From positions 27,465,446 to 27,529,445 of the forward strand of contig OY743172.1 in assembly GCA_963555705.1 (NCBI GenBank): a stretch of 64,000 bases of DNA, read 5' to 3'. Under the pieces are notes generated by a model. The model was given only the letters and a program-made list of their open reading frames with translations. It was not told the origin of the DNA and searched no databases. This document shows positions 31,270-42,679 of this stretch, piece after piece (positions within the stretch are counted from its first letter, which is position 1; each line of letters starts with the position of its first letter). Source of the stretch: Ligustrum vulgare. Taxonomy: Eukaryota > Streptophyta > Magnoliopsida > Lamiales > Oleaceae. The translations under genes were made by a program, and so were the position numbers.

Positions 31270-32990
31270 CTCCACAAACTCTCAATCTTTTAAGCACATT
31301 AAGTTCTTTAGTATGTCTTCTTTAAGTCTTGACCTATAATCAGATAAAACTCTACCACCTGCACTAAAAGCAACCTCCGATGCTACAGTTGATATCGGAG
31401 GTGCTAATAGATCTTGTGCTATCATAGAAACAATTAGGTATTGACGCTCGTTTTGTCTCAACCACTTAAGAATGTCAAAATTATTTTTCTATTCATCGTC
31501 TAACGAGCTAAGAAGGTCGTGCGAGAAATACCTAGTTAATTCGCTCGGAATTTCATCTGAATTATTAGGAAATGCACTAAAAGAACCATAACCACTAGGA
31601 AATGTATTAGAAGTTCTCTTAATAGTTATAAGGTAGGAAACTAAATCATTGTCTTCATTTGGTATCACATTAGGGGTAGAAGTGGTTCTTCTAACATTTT
31701 TACTTGACTTTAAGCATTGATCTCGTACATTTGACATAAACATTTTTCTAAATTTGAGCATGTTATCGGGGTCCCAAAAGTTGATTTATTTAATATTGCC
31801 ATTGTGGTGTGTTTAGCTCCTTCTAGATTTATCCCAGAGTTCATTACCGTTGCTAATGGAAACAACGTGGGTAAATCTTTCAAATATTTTCTAAACTTAG
31901 TCTCCATTGCTACAATAATTTGAGAAAAATAGAAAATAATTTGTACTTGTTAAAATTATTAGCAATGCAATAAAAATATTTCAACATCAAAGGACTGGTA
32001 GGATAATAAAAAATGGATAATTCGTTTGTAGCATTGTAAAAGGGTTTTAAAAATATTTTAACATGAAATACAAATTCTCAATCACTGACTAGCAAATCAA
32101 AATGTGGGTCGTGTGAGTGTCGATCGTTGAAATATTGTCAGATTAAATCCTTATAACCTTGACAACGTTCAAGCATTAAATAAGTTGAGTTCCATCTATA
32201 TCCTACATCTGTAACAAATGCTTACCATGTTCTACACAATGTGCATCAAAAACTTGTTTTTTAGGAGGTGATATTCTCATGAAATTGAAAGCATACCTAA
32301 TTATTTTCAATTCATCTTCTATAAGCTTAAGGTCATCTTGAACTAAAAATGTAGCACACACAACGAACATGAAACAAAACTCCACCAAATTCAGAATTTA
32401 TGTGGTTAACCAATCTATCTACCAGTGCTTTATTAACAAAAGCATTATCTAGTGTAAAACTATGAACTTTACTATCACAACTAAATTCTCTAAGAATTGG
32501 AAGCAATACATTGAAATTTTTTGTTGCATTATGTGGGTAATCAATAACTTTAAATGTCATAATTCTTGTATGCATTATCCAAGTATTATCTATGTAATGA
32601 TAAGTAATAGCTAACTAACTTCTATGATTAGTGCTAGTTGATAAGCCTGAAATAAATGATAAGCTACCATTATATTTATTTATTTGAAACATTTATAAAC
32701 TTTTGTTTTTTCCTCAAAATATCTAGCAATGCAATCAGCTCATAAAATATTTCTAGAAAATTGTTTGTACCATGGTTGGAGATACTTGTAAACGAAAGTC
32801 ATGAAATGTTGACTTTCTACAACTGAAAGTAGAAACTCACCACTCCATACGAACATGATCATCCCTTATCGGCACACTAAATCTTCTAAGTAGACCAATT
32901 ATTTAGACTCAATTGACCAAACTGTATTTGTGATTGATTTACTTCAAACGAGCCATGTTTTCGACATTGTTTGTAGTATCTATTGAGGTG
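31270..32990 (-). pseudogene. hAT transposase, middle and C-terminal parts, broken
   Basis: Reading minus: FTLDNAFVNKALVDRL near 32410-32460 (target-like DxxxxN hAT core), a FGGVLFHVRCV segment near 32360-32400 (RHxxC-type block), KYLKDLPTLFPLA near 31850-31890, and a dimerisation domain near 31310-31430 (QDLLAPPISTVASE, FSAGGRVLSDYRSR). Several stops and frame changes separate them. It is the main body of the 30696-38680 element's transposase. Confidence 0.75.
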
Positions 32991-34345
32991 TGTTGTGTCA
33001 TCACCCGTCTTCCAAGAGAAAATGATGCCTTTGGTATTTGAACCAAAAATTCTCACATCAATTTAATATCAACCCAAGAAAGCTAAAATAGTTAAATAAA
33101 CATAAGCTCAAGTTTAATCTAACCAAAATTCTAACGAATAAACCTTAATTCAATGGAGAAAAATAAACAAGTTAATAGATTTCTTCCAACAACACAAGAT
33201 TCATAAAATTCATATGAAGTTGATCATAATTTCTCAAAAGAGAAACAAGATTAAGATGAGGGTTTTTACCTCACAAATGCTATCCAAAGAGAATTCAATG
33301 TTCATACATTCTAAGTTCTTTTTTAGGGTTTTGAGAGTTTGCTATTTATAGTACAAAAGTTGAGAGAATAAAGAAATCCCGAAAATAAACAAAAATCTCA
33401 CGAAATCCGAGTCCAGTTCAATTGCACGGCCGTGTATGCTAATTCCCGTGGTCGTGAAGGCGGCTGGTTTATGGTTGTGTTAATTTAGCTGAGAGATCGC
33501 GGCCACATACCATTCCTTCTGCGCGACCGCGTGGAGTAAATTCATAGGTTTGATTCTCATCAGACCCTCCTTCTTCAGGATGATTCGTCCTAAATCATAG
33601 GTTTGTTCATGATGTTTCACTGCACCCCCTGGATCAAATGAAAAATTATGTCCTTCATGTCTAATGATCAACCAATAGCACTTTGCAACTTTGGATATGT
33701 GGAAAGATTGAATCATGAACTGCTTTGGACATATTTGGTGTGGTCCAAAGATCAAAATGCAATTAACCTGTAAAATAGATTTAAGCAAAATGGGGTGGGA
33801 ATCATTAGGTTCTCAAATACAAGGTATGAATCCTTGTATTCATGATGAATAATCACCACTCCATCAGGTTCAACAACGAGGTTCTTCTCTCCACCTCTTT
33901 CAATCACAACTCCTAAATTTTTATCCTCAACCACCTCCTCCACATTATCATTCTCAATCAACTCTCCGACATTTTCACTCTCAACAACCTCCTCTACATT
34001 GGTAGGCTCATGCACCCCTTCATCAATAGTTTGATCTTCTACGTCAAAATTTGGAAATTGATCAACTACATCAAATTTTATCTCTCCCTCCTTCTCAACA
34101 TCCTTATCTCAAGGCACTTCTTGCAATTTATTTTCAACCTCACTATCACTCCCCTTTTGCATTCCAAAATTATATTTACAATCTCATGCAATGAACTTTT
34201 CTTCTAAAATTTTCATTTGCTCCTTAAAGTCCAACATATGATTATTCTTCCCATGGGATGATGAAATCTTCATTTTAACACTACCGATATTTTCATCTAT
34301 TCTATCCCTACCCTTATGCTTCCTCAGATGACCTCGATCAAACCC

Positions 34346-35170
34346 CTACCAAATTCCCTATCACACCTTTTCCACTTTTGTTCCATACCCCCCCATCATC
34401 ATCAAACTCATCCCTAACTTTTCTATTATACCTTGATGTTGGGATTTCTCTCCTTGCCTCCAATCTATCCAACCTTCTTCCCAATCTTCCTTCCAATGCC
34501 TCCATTTGCCTAGTATAAGTGGTGGAAATATTTTGCAACATCTCACGCAAGTCTTGAGTTTGGGCATTGGAGTCTTGCCCACTTGGAGCATTTGTATGGA
34601 GCATTTGTGTAAGTGTGGAGTGTCCTCACAAAGAATTCATTTCACTCATATTTCACTCAATTTCCCAAGGAATGCTATCAACTACTCCGAGAAAATTAAA
34701 TTTTGTGAAGTATGAAACTACAATAAAAGAAGGGATATAGGAATTGATTGAACAAAAATTCCCTATCACACCGCTCTCCTCTACTCGTACTCATGTTCTA
34801 CTTTTGTTCCATACCCCCATCATCATCATCAAACTCATCCCTAACTTTTCTATTACACCTTGGTGTTGGGATTTCTTTCCTCGCCTCCAATCTATCCAAC
34901 CTTCTTCCCAATCTTCCTTCCAATGCCTCCATTTTCCTCGTATAAGTGGTGGAAATATTTTGCAACATCTCATGCAAGTATTGAGTTTGGGCATCGTAGT
35001 CTTGCCCACTTGGAGCATTTGTGTAAGTATGGAGTGTTCTCATAAAGAATTCATTTCACTCATGTTTCTCTCAATTTCCCAATGAATGCAATCAACTACA
35101 CCGATAAAATTAAATCTTGTGAAGTATGAAATCGCAATAAAAGAAGGGATATAGGAATTGATTGAACAAA
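34346..35170 (-). repeat. ~412-bp tandem duplication of gag-like region
   Basis: 34346-34756 and 34757-35170 are near-identical. Both contain CTTCTTCCCAATCTTCCTTC, both end with GGGATATAGGAATTGATTG, and each encodes the same gag-like helix on minus (EALEGRLGRRLDRLEAR). The duplicated unit starts at AAATTCCCTATCACACC. Confidence 0.85.
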
Positions 35171-35472
35171 TAGCAAGTAAAATTTATGGCTTGCTATAAC
35201 AAAGAAGGAGAATCTTGGACTTATGTGACAATGTTTCAAGAGCTCAAATTCACAAGGGAATTGATAAAGACAAGTAATCAATAAGGAAAGTATTTGATGC
35301 TAAGAAAAGTAGTTTCTAACATGGAAGTTTTCTTTGGGGCAATTTATCAAACACTTGGTATGCAAGCTTTTGAAGTTATGGAAATGCAAGTGTTTTGGTT
35401 AATGGACATCCCCAATAATCTCAATGATGATAATAAAAAAATACCCAAGTGTAGAAATCATCAAATGCTCAT

Positions 35473-37052
35473 TGATAAGTGTGCTTTACACACTTATTTA
35501 GTTCCTAAATTAACACTTTAATTGACAAATTGAGCAAATATCTACTTATATATTGTGTTTATCTTTTAAAATTAGGTACAAACTCAATTGGAAATAAAAA
35601 CGACAAGATTGAAGAGCAATTGAGCTAAAAGAAGAACAAATTTGATGTCAAAGGACATAATTGAAAGAAATCAAAAGTTTGGGGACTCAATCGCAACATC
35701 TCAAAAGGTTGGAGGACCCACTGTGCAAATATTTCAGGGTCAAAATCACAATGAAAGAGAATTTGTCAAAAGGGAGTGAAAAGAACACAAAAGAATACAA
35801 AAAGTGAAGTTGGGGACCAAACTGTACAAATGCCAAAAGTTGAGGACTCGGGCTGCAAAATCAAAGTTGAGGGACTTGGAAACATTTTAAAATCTTTTTT
35901 ATCACTTTTCCATAGAATTATTGTGGTTGGGCATGTGAATTAAGAGGAAAAAAAACTTCTTGAGACCATTTTGCTCAACTTCCAAACCTCAAGGATCAAG
36001 GATGCAATTTTTGGAACTTTTATTTGATAAAACCTAAATCTGGACAGCAGGCTGGGTTTTCTTCTTCTACCTTCTGCCGAGGGTTTCATCTTCTTTTCTT
36101 TCTTTTTTATTTTCGTTTATTTTCTTTTATCTTTCTTTTAATCTTTTTTTTCAACTACTTGATAATTTTTGGAGAGCAAATCAAGAGCACAAGGAGAAAA
36201 CATCTAAGGTAGAGAAATATTTGAGAAAATCATAGTCAAGTTTCAAAAAGAGTTTTATCTACAACTTTGTATTTTCTCATTTATTTTGCCACATTTGTAA
36301 TTTATTGTCATAAATGGTCTCCTTTGTATTATTTATATAACATGGGCTAATTTATTGTGTTGGGATTTATGGTAGTAATTTAACCTAACTTGGATTAACT
36401 TTAATATTTGCTATATGATGATTAAATATTTATTTCATGTGTGTTTCTTATTGAGATTATTCCATATATTTGATTGATCACCAAATATATGTTTTGTAAA
36501 GTGTATGATAATCGAGAGATATTGTACATTTTAGATCAAATAACAAATATTCAATGTATTAATTTAGGAGATGGAGATATACTCCTATCCCTAGGTGATT
36601 TATTGAGCTATTTTCACAAAGAGTTAATGCAATTGATTGGGCTTTAATCGACATCGAAATATAGTAGGTTAAAATAATTGATTATGGTTAATTTCACTCG
36701 AGAGAGGTAATTAGCTAAACTTGAAAAATTGGGTCTAACATTGTAAATGAGTAATTTGTTAATTTGCATGTTGAGAAATTACTTAGGTGATGGTTAAATG
36801 AAACCATGAATCTCAACCTAGTTTTCCTCCAAGATTTTCAAGTATTTTTTTATATTTCCATATTTAGTAGATTTTTAGTTATTTCTCAAAACCAACTTTT
36901 AATTGTGTGTTTTTTTATTGTTAGAATTAAATTAATTAAAGTCGTGTAATCTAAGTAAACATTCCTTGTGGGATCGACAATTTGGACTCAAAAAATTCAC
37001 TTCATTACTTGTACGTGACCCGTGCGCTTGCGATACACACTTTTAGCGAACA
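35473..37052 (+). mobile_element. Solo LTR (Tat/Athila-like), 1.58 kb
   Basis: It starts TGATAAGTGTGCTTTACACA and ends GATACACACTTTTAGCGAAC with a final A. The terminal words GTACGTGACCCGTGCGCTTG are typical of Ty3 Tat/Athila LTR ends. Flanks CTCAT (35468-35472) and CTAAT (37053-37057) match at four of five bases. No internal region follows, so it is a solo LTR inside the gag-only element. Confidence 0.6.
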
Positions 37053-37869
37053 CTAATGGGCATACACAAATGTTCTCAATTCTTTGATTTTTTTTTTTTT
37101 TTTTTTAACAACAAAAAATTAAATGATTGATTTTTCAAATTAGAGTCAAGTTCTGATACCAAATGATGCGAACTCTTTTGGTGTTTGAACCAAAAATTTC
37201 CACAACAATTTAATACCAACCCAAGAAAGCTAAAATGGTATAAAATAAACCTAAACTCAAGTTTAATCTAACAAAAATTATAAGGAATAAACCTTAACCC
37301 AATAGAAAAAAATAAACAAGTTCGTAGATTTTTTCCAACAACAAAAGATTCATAAAATCCACATGAAGTTGAGCATAATTTCTCAAAAGAATAACAAGAT
37401 TAAGATGAGAATTTTTACCTCACAAATGCCCTCCAAAGAGGCTTTAATGTTCATACATTCTAAGTTCTTTTTTAGGGTTTTGAGAGTTTGCTATTTATAG
37501 TACAAAAGTTGAGAAAATAAATAAATCCCAAAAATAAACAAAAATCTCACGAAATCTGGGTTCGGGTCAAGCGCGCAGCCTCCTAGAGTAAATACCCATG
37601 GCCACACAGACGGCTGGTTTATGGTTCTTTTAATTTGACTGAGAGAGCGCGACCGCGTGGTATTCCTTCTGCGCGACCACATGAGTAAATTACAACACTC
37701 GTGATTTTTTACTCCAACTTGATTCTTGGCTCCTCTTTCGACTTAATCACTTTTTTTAGCCTTCATGAATCTTTTTTCCAAAATAGTCCATAATTGACTC
37801 GGGGCTCTTCGAATATGCACTTCAAAAAAATTTCAGCTTGGATAGTTAATATTCCTCGTCGAGCTCACT

Positions 37870-38150
37870 ATGATTCTCACCAGAAAAGTCCGCCATAACT
37901 TTTACATTTTTTCTTTATTATCGAATTTCCTTCACCGTCTTTAGCAGTTTTTTCGACCATATTGAAATAATTTCAGCACTCTGCTTTTAGCTTCCTTTTC
38001 AGATGTCCTCCAAATTAATATGAGTTGTATTATTTTTGGTCTCATTTTCGAAATCCACCAGATTATTGGGAATTGGAATATCATTGTAACCAACAAATTC
38101 ATCAAGAATTTGGATAGAGGATTGACCATGAGATTGAGTGTGCCATTAGA
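37870..38150 (-). pseudogene. hAT transposase N-terminal (BED finger-like) fragment
   Basis: On minus, SNSHGQSSIQILDEF precedes an acidic segment and a KLLKTVKEIR-like or KTAKDGEGNSIIKKKCKSYG segment depending on frame. The spacing of the KCKSYG motif recalls the BED zinc finger at the start of hAT transposases. Frame changes show decay. The LTR element separates it from the rest of the transposase. Confidence 0.5.
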
Positions 38151-38711
38151 ATTGGAGATGAAATGAAATTTGAGATTTGAGAGAAGATTATATGAAATAT
38201 TATAACATTCGTAAATTAAAATTGAGAGTAGTGTAAATAGAATTATAGATTGAGAGGAGATTAAAAGTGTTAAGATTTTGAAGAAAATGTATGGTATTTA
38301 TAGAGTTTTAAAAAAATAAAATAAAAAAATATGGGACAAACGGTCATACATTTGTGACCATTGTACCCAAATGACTGTTTGACAATGGTCATTATGACCA
38401 TTATCAAACGATCAATTGATTCAAATGCCCAGCGCTTGGCATTTTGTTTTATTTCTTAACGATCCAGACTAGGTCGGATCGCGAGCTGGCGCGTTTTCGG
38501 CTCCTTATGGGTTGGAGCTAGTCCATTTCAAGGCTTATTGGGCTTGTTCACGAGCCAAACCCGAACTATCCAACATCCAATTTTTCTGTTTAATCCAAGC
38601 CTAAATCCCTTTTTTCGCAAGCCGAGTAGAACTTTTAACTAGCAGAACTTATGAAGTGTTTGGCTCATTTGCCACCCCTAACTGGGACCAAGACCAACAA
38701 CTATCTTCTCG

Positions 38712-38740
38712 CACTATTCCTCCCAAATTAATTCCAAAGG
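38712..38740. repeat. Direct repeat, left copy (29 bp)
   Basis: CACTATTCCTCCCAAATTAA followed by TTCCAAAGG is identical at 41346-41374. Weaker similarity extends upstream to AAGACCAAC in both. The repeats flank the FAR1-like pseudogene region. Confidence 0.85.
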
Positions 38741-39135
38741 CGCTATCTCTCCCGCCTTTCATTCCTGCAATTTCCCCTCAACCCTTTCTCCCTCACTACG
38801 TCGTCGTGATCTCATTGGTCAGAAGGGGAAAAACGACAGCAACCAATCGGACTGCAAGTGCTCGTTCACGGTACAAAAAAAAAGGCTTTTTTGGATTGTT
38901 CATGAGGTTTTCATGTTTGACATTGAACCGATTTTTTGTTCTCGAAATTTGATATTTGTTGTAAATCTCATGTTTTTATGTGGTTTCTACATTTATGCAC
39001 GTTCATGATAAGTTTCATGTGGTTCTATATTTGATGTTTTCATTTGGTTTCTATATTTGATGTTTTCATGTGGTTTCAATATTTCATTTGCTTTCTATAA
39101 TTCCCAAAATCTAGAGTTCTACAACCTCTAACAGG

Positions 39136-40853
39136 AATGGATTTAGAAACCGAGGATAACGTATTCACTCCTCAAGTCTCTCGGTGTTTAATTTCACAAA
39201 CGGGACATAATTTGCATCAATAGAAGATGCATATGCACACTATAATCAGTATGTTAGAGTAGCTGAGTATTTGTGTACTCTAAGCAGGGGACAACAAATG
39301 AGAGTTATCAGCTACGTGTTAAAGATTCTGTACCCCATATGGAAGAACGAAAGTGTGGTCATACACGATGTGACTGCTATGCTAGACTGTCTATTGTGAA
39401 GGAAGGAACATGGTAGTGGGCGATGAGTCAGTTTATTAAGGAACACAACCATCATTTGACTACATCTAGCAGAGTTCATTTGTTGCGATCCTACCGAAAA
39501 GTTTCGGCCACGAAAAAGTCACTAACCCAATAGTTTTCAGAAGCCAATATTCTGACTTGTCAGCAAGTGCGCCTTTTGGAGATAGATTCGAGTAGTCCAT
39601 CATCTCTTGGGAATGTGGAAAGAGACATTAGGAACCATGAGAGGAATCTACAACAAGAAAAGTTTAGGAAAGATGCAAGCTGTCTTATATATTTGAAAGG
39701 GAAAAGAACTCGAACTTTTTCTTTAACTACGAGACAAATGATGATAACAAGTTTGTTCGATGTTTTTGGGCTGATAGCGAATCCAGGAGGTCTTATGTCT
39801 ACTTCAGAGATGTCGTGGTGTTCGACACAACTTACAACACGAACAAATATTCAATGGTGTTTGCTCCTTTTGTTGGAGTTAACCATCATGGACAATCAGT
39901 CTTTTTTGGATTCAGGTTTCTTAGTAATGAAACAGTAAATTCCTTTGTTTGGTTGTTTTCAAAGTTTATTGAGGCAATGCCAACTCAGTCAGCCCCGGGA
40001 GTAATCATCACTATCAAGATGCTGCTAACCACATAGATCTTAGTGAGAAGCCCGAGATGACATTAGTTGTAATGATGGGACATCATATGGTTCAAATATA
40101 CACAAAAAAGGAATTTGAACAGAGTAATTTCTACCTCTGCACGAAGAAATCAACTAATGATGTGGCCAAAACATACAGTTTGGAGCAGTTTGGGATAGAC
40201 AAAACGTCTGATCGAGTGCGTGTAGTCACTTATTTTTCAACTTCTGACTATGTCTCGCTCAATTTTCGTATGTTTGAATTCGATGGTTATCCATGCCGGC
40301 ATGCTTTGTTAAATGAAGAAAACGCAGGTGATACTCTTACCCAAAAAATATATTATGAAAAGGTGGACTAAAAATGCCAAATCAGCTCTAATTTTTTATC
40401 ACGTGAATATCTTGTCATCTTGTCATAGTGCTGGTCCATCTTTGATGGAGCGTTATGGTTTGCGGCATGTACGGATTTTGAGATAATATGATGTGTCACT
40501 AATAGAGGCTCGATTCACATATCTGATGGGCAAATTTTAGAACTTACGTATACAAGTGAAGGTGATTGACAATTGACGAAATGGTGGAATGAGTACAAGA
40601 ATCAACAAAAGTTGTGAAGACACACATGTTGTGCATGATCCAAATCCGATCAAAGCGAAAGGGTGTGGAAAGTGCATGAAGTCATCGAGAGAGAGAGAGA
40701 TGATACATCCCCTAGACAGTGTTGTGGCTTTGGTAGAAGTAGACATGACAGAAGAACGTGTCCAATTGTCAACATGGTGGAGAACACATATCACCCACAA
40801 ATACTCATATGATAATCTAAGGGACGATAGGTTTGACATTGAATTCAAATTAT
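39136..40853 (+). pseudogene. FAR1/FRS-like (MULE-derived) gene, broken
   Basis: Possible start MDLETEDNVFTPQVS at 39136. Then, across changing frames, a FAR1 DNA-binding-like portion (IEDAYAHYNQYVRVA near 39230), the transposase-derived core VVVFDTTYNTNKYSMVFAPF (39812-39870), a SWIM-type segment (FEFDGYPCRHAL near 40280) and a C-terminal CCGFGRSRHDRRTCPI knuckle near 40715. FRS proteins are domesticated MULE transposases that act as nuclear transcription regulators. Here at least four frameshifts, stops, and lack of much of the middle rule out function. Confidence 0.75.
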
Positions 40854-40859
40854 AATTGT

Positions 40860-41797
40860 TAAGTTTTCCTCATTTTATGTAGCCAACGTTCTGAAATTTC
40901 TCAAACTAATTTTGTTCATGTAATGTTCATGACTTCATGTGTGTGAAAAATGTTGAAATACATTACACTGATGTTCCTCATTTTCAGAGTATTGCACACA
41001 AAAGCAATGACATTTAGGCATTCGATTATGCATTGGACAATGTAGAGAAAGAATTTAATCTTTAACGGATTGATCCAATTGAATAACAACATATAAAGAG
41101 GAGCATTCCATCTACAACAATGTATTTGCAATCTAAATGATTATATAAAATCTACATCAAACATTAGTTAATACTTAATACACATCAGTTGTAATGAATT
41201 ACACTGCCATAATATTAAACACTAACTAAAGTCCAAAATGTTTGACAACAACGAAAACAACCTGAATTCAACACCCAACATTGGTTATTACAGTATACAA
41301 CAGCAAGATGTGCTCTGCATTACAAGACCAACCCTCGCATTCTCTCACTATTCCTCCCAAATTAATTCCAAAGGAAAATTTGCAATCAAATACACTTTCA
41401 GTTATTCCCCATTTATTCTTTCTCATCGCATAACCCTTGTTTGACCTCATTAAACCTTATTTTTTTCTCATCATTGAATTATAGTTTCTACCAACTTTTC
41501 AATTACACATTTCACCATCTTTTATCAAAATTTACTAAACAAACGAATTTTAACTAAACCAAACGATGGCTTAGTTACATTAGCTTGAGCAAAATGTGTG
41601 CTTCCAAGTAATTTTGATGTTGAAATGTTTTATCTAAAATCTTTGGATATATATTTATTTATTCAAATTGTTTCCTTAGTTTTTTCAATACCTCAGTTGA
41701 TGTGTCAACTCGATTCATTTTTACATCGAAAACCCAACACTTGCACTATATTCGTACAAGGTTATCTTTGCATCTCATTTCAACGTACATCGCCATA

Positions 41798-41862
<65 letters not shown>

Positions 41863-42679
41863 GGAGGGGGGATCATGATAAGGTATAAAGATGAGCGGGT
41901 TAATTCAAGGTTAATGATAAGGATGCTATAAAAGATGATGACATAAACACAAAAATGATAAAAATTGAGGACTTCACAGTTTCACTGCACTTTCTGGAAG
42001 TTATAGAGATGATTTTAGTTTCTGCCATTGCAACCTCAGAGCGCTCTTATCTTAAGTTGTTTAGACATGTCACATAATAACTGTTGCAAAAGTTTAGATT
42101 TTGATAAAAGTGATTAATCCCATATTTGGTACTAATTAAAATTAAGATTTTAATCAAAATCAAAGTCGTTACAATCTAATTTTAATTCCCACCAAACAGT
42201 GAATAAATATTTTACCATCATCTCGATGAAAATCGCAATCAGATCCCACAGAAAAGGTTAATTAACGGTAACCCATTTACCATAATTTATCGTCCAAAAG
42301 CTACAATTACATGATGTAATGTTTGGTAGGCTGATTGAAGAGTAACGGAGCGCATTCTCAAATGTGATTCTAGGTGATTGATTTTGATAGTACTTCTATT
42401 AGTTATTACTTTCTTAAATATGTGGTTGCATCTCCCTACTCCGCCAAAGATTGAATCCAGGACAATGTTGAAATTGCCACTACTTTTTCATCTCATAATC
42501 TGAATTCATACCACCCAATAAATAAACAAGTTTAATTTACAAGCTCAGCAAAATGTTAATCGAGAAGTATACCTTACCACATAATACTTGTCAGCCAAGA
42601 ATTAGAAGTGTGACGAAGAATTAGTGTACCTTGATGTGAAATTCAAAAGCAGTGATTCTAATACAGTACTATGTCTCCA
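40860..42679. other. Intergenic, 3' of the TLC gene; no gene seen
   Basis: AT-rich. It contains the right copy of the 29-bp direct repeat (41346-41374) and a long TG run. From 42090 to 42370 there are MITE-like AT-rich words (TTTGGTACTAATTAAAATTA) without resolvable ends. No ORF with family resemblance. Confidence 0.5.
41800..41862. repeat. (TG)n microsatellite
   Basis: A pure TG dinucleotide run of about 62 bp. Confidence 0.97.

Larger units (their letters stand above)
33023..37694 (-). mobile_element. Non-autonomous Ty3-like LTR element with gag remnant
   Basis: Two similar LTRs in the same orientation: 33023-33544 (3' LTR in minus sense) and 37164-37694 (5' LTR). Both begin TGATGC on plus and end TTCA/TACA. 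Next to the 37164 LTR, minus TGGTATCAGAACTTGACTC is a tRNA-Met primer site. Internal minus ORFs give a gag-like helix (MLQNISTTYTRQMEALEGRL) and an acidic region, but no protease, RT or integrase. No 5-bp duplication could be matched at the outer ends. It interrupts the hAT transposase gene. Confidence 0.7.
30696..38680 (-). mobile_element. 8-kb hAT element with nested retroelements
   Basis: Ends TAGGGATAGTAAATGGGCC and GGCTCATTTGCCACCCCTA form a 19-bp terminal inverted repeat with four mismatches. Flanking ACTGAGAC (30688-30695) and ACTGGGAC (38681-38688) agree at seven of eight bases. Subterminal GGGCC/GGCCC words are abundant. A degenerate transposase is coded on minus. A 4.7-kb LTR element sits inside it. 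Confidence 0.85.

Noticed and set aside
39567..40371. A functional FAR1-related gene
   Set aside because: The conserved blocks fall in different frames with stops between them and the middle is incomplete.
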